From assembly GCF_026343115.1 (NCBI RefSeq), contig NZ_JAPEMC010000001.1, positions 5,373,001-5,437,000 on the forward strand: DNA of 64,000 nt. The letters are read 5' to 3'. Source of the DNA: Streptomyces sp. NBC_00102. GTDB lineage: Bacteria > Actinomycetota > Actinomycetes > Streptomycetales > Streptomycetaceae. Shown here in pieces: positions 62,549-64,000 of the stretch. The notes under the pieces were generated by a model. That model was not told the origin of the DNA and ran no database searches. It saw only the letters and a list, made by a program, of their open reading frames with translations. Position numbers and translations under genes: made by a program. The stretch's first letter is position 1. Each line of letters starts with the position of its first letter.

Positions 62549-64000
62549 GTGACGAAGACAGCCCGCCCCGCCGCGCGCCGCCGCATCCCCGGCGGCGCGC
62601 GCTCCCTCGCGACGCGGCTCGGCCTGATGGCCGTCCCCGTCGCGTTCTTCGCGCTGTTCTTCGCGTACCCGGTCGCCGCGATCGTCGCGCGGGGCCTGAA
62701 GACCGAGGACGGCTGGCAGTTCGCGCGCTTCGGCGAGGTCCTCGGCCGCGCCGATCTGCTGGACGTCCTCTGGTTCACCACCTGGCAGGCGTTCGCCTCC
62801 ACCGCGCTGACCCTGCTGATCGCCCTGCCCGGGGCCTATGTCTTCGCCCGTCTCGAATTCCCCGGCAAGCAGCTGCTGCGCGCGATCGTCACCGTGCCGT
62901 TCGTGCTGCCGACCGTCGTCGTCGGCACGGCCTTCCTCGCGCTGCTGGGGCGCGGCGGACTGCTCGACGAACTGTGGGGCGTACGCCTCGACACCACCAT
63001 GTGGGCGATCCTGCTGGCGCACGTCTTCTTCAACTACGCCGTGGTCGTACGGACCGTCGGCGGCCTCTGGTCGCAGCTCGACCCCCGCCAGGAGGAGGCC
63101 GCCCGGGTGCTCGGCGCGGGGCGGTTCGCCGCCTGGCGGCGGGTGACGCTGCCCGCGCTCGCCCCCGCGGTGGCCGCCGCCGCCCTGATGGTCTTCCTCT
63201 TCACCTTCACCTCGTTCGGTGTCGTGCAGATCCTCGGCGGGCCCGCCTACTCCACGCTGGAAGTGGAGATCTACCGGCAGACCGCGCAACTGCTCGATCT
63301 GCCCACGGCGGCGGTGCTGACGATCGTCCAGTTCGTCGCCGTCGGCGCCATCCTGGCCGTGCACGCGCGCACGGTACGCCGCCGGGAGACCGCGCTGCGC
63401 CTCGTCGACCCCGCGCAGACCTCGCACCGACCGCGCGGCGCCGGTCAGTGGGCGCTCCTCGGCGGGCTCCTGCTGACCGTGGTGCTGCTGATCCTGCTGC
63501 CGCTCGGGGTCCTGGTGGAACGCTCCTTCGACCAGCCCGGCGGGTACGGATTCGCCTACTACCGGGCCCTGGGCTCCGCGGAGGCGAGCGGTTCCACCTT
63601 CCTGGTCGCCCCGCTGGAGGCGATCGGGAACTCCCTCCAGTACGCCCTCGCCGCCACCGGCATCTCGCTCGTCGTGGGAGGGCTCGCCGCCGCCGCGCTC
63701 ACCCGCCGGGCGGGCCGGCTGGTCCGGGGCTTCGACGCGCTCCTCATGCTGCCGCTCGGCGTCTCCGCGGTGACCGTGGGCTTCGGCTTCCTCATCACCC
63801 TGGACGAACCCCCGCTCGACCTGCGCACCTCCTGGATCCTGGTGCCGCTCGCCCAGGCGCTGGTGGGCGTCCCCTTCGTCGTACGGACCATGCTGCCGGT
63901 CCTGCGCGCGGTGGACGCCCGGCTGCGGGAGGCGGCGGCGGTCCTCGGTGCCTCGCCGCTGCGGGCCTGGCGCGAGGTGGACCTCCCGCTGGTGCGCCGG
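62549..64000 (+). CDS. thiP: Thiamine ABC transporter permease ThiP, runs off window
   Basis: The frame is open from GTG 62549 to the right edge (484 codons so far). It is a fused double permease: two EAA loops, EEAARVLGAGRFAAWRRVTL (first half) and REAAAVLGASPLRAWREVDL (second half, at the edge), each preceded by membrane helices. This two-domain plan is characteristic of ThiP. It begins 11 bases after thiB, without a strong ribosome binding site, so it depends on thiB transcription and the riboswitch. The ATPase gene should lie just beyond the window. Confidence 0.92.
   Translation, partial: MTKTARPAARRRIPGGARSLATRLGLMAVPVAFFALFFAYPVAAIVARGLKTEDGWQFARFGEVLGRADLLDVLWFTTWQAFASTALTLLIALPGAYVFARLEFPGKQLLRAIVTVPFVLPTVVVGTAFLALLGRGGLLDELWGVRLDTTMWAILLAHVFFNYAVVVRTVGGLWSQLDPRQEEAARVLGAGRFAAWRRVTLPALAPAVAAAALMVFLFTFTSFGVVQILGGPAYSTLEVEIYRQTAQLLDLPTAAVLTIVQFVAVGAILAVHARTVRRRETALRLVDPAQTSHRPRGAGQWALLGGLLLTVVLLILLPLGVLVERSFDQPGGYGFAYYRALGSAEASGSTFLVAPLEAIGNSLQYALAATGISLVVGGLAAAALTRRAGRLVRGFDALLMLPLGVSAVTVGFGFLITLDEPPLDLRTSWILVPLAQALVGVPFVVRTMLPVLRAVDARLREAAAVLGASPLRAWREVDLPLVRR

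Overview
The window (very high G+C, GTG/TTG starts, whiG, nsdA, glcP beside smc, amtB-glnK-glnD under a GlnR-type site) reads as a core chromosome segment of a Streptomyces or close relative, interrupted by one integrated mobile element of about 16 kb.

Left core region (1-43995). It opens with the 3' part of mutM, two exported proteins (a lamin-tail-domain protein and a CAP-domain protein) and acylphosphatase. Next come smc, the glucose permease glcP, ftsY, a degenerate PrimPol-like gene and the developmental regulator nsdA. The nitrogen operon amtB-glnK-glnD is followed by ffh and a zinc metalloprotease of the FtsH family. A methyltransferase and a SprT-like zinc protein precede the translation block rpsP-khpA-rimM-trmD-rplS. 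Four tandem type I signal peptidases lead into a Nudix hydrolase, a DUF2469-like gene, yraN-comM-dprA and the sporulation sigma factor whiG. A TetR regulator and an M23-like exported protein lie before rpsB-tsf-pyrH-frr-cdsA. ffh, ftsY and the signal peptidases together cover SRP targeting and export.

Mobile element (43996-60063). A perfect 41-bp direct repeat bounds an actinomycete integrative and conjugative element (AICE) of the primase-polymerase replication type. The target is not a tRNA gene but the 5' end of rlmN: the repeat holds the rlmN ribosome binding site, start codon and first codons, so the element rebuilds the rlmN start while replacing everything upstream. Eighteen minus-strand genes run from a regulatory zone near 57.1-57.75 kb down to int: small hypothetical genes, a DUF2637 (SpdB2-like) membrane protein, a zinc protein, a RapZ-C-like protein, a large basic protein, an FtsK/TraB-type DNA translocase, a Spd-like membrane protein, a cytosine methyltransferase, PrimPol, a DUF3631 ATPase, xis and int. 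Two regulators, an XRE-TPR protein and a GntR-Nudix fusion resembling pSAM2 KorSA plus Pif, fill the rlmN end. The element also carries unusual DNA architecture: a 217-bp nested dyad of nine-base iterons centred on a stop codon, twelve copies of an 8-mer inside the DUF2637 gene used in two reading frames, a CTTGTCG array just downstream of the translocase gene, helically phased repeat pairs near both ends, and palindromic operators.

Right core region (60044-64000). rlmN is followed by a TPP riboswitch and the thiamine ABC transporter genes thiB and thiP (thiP runs off the window). No rRNA, tRNA, CRISPR array or IS element was seen.
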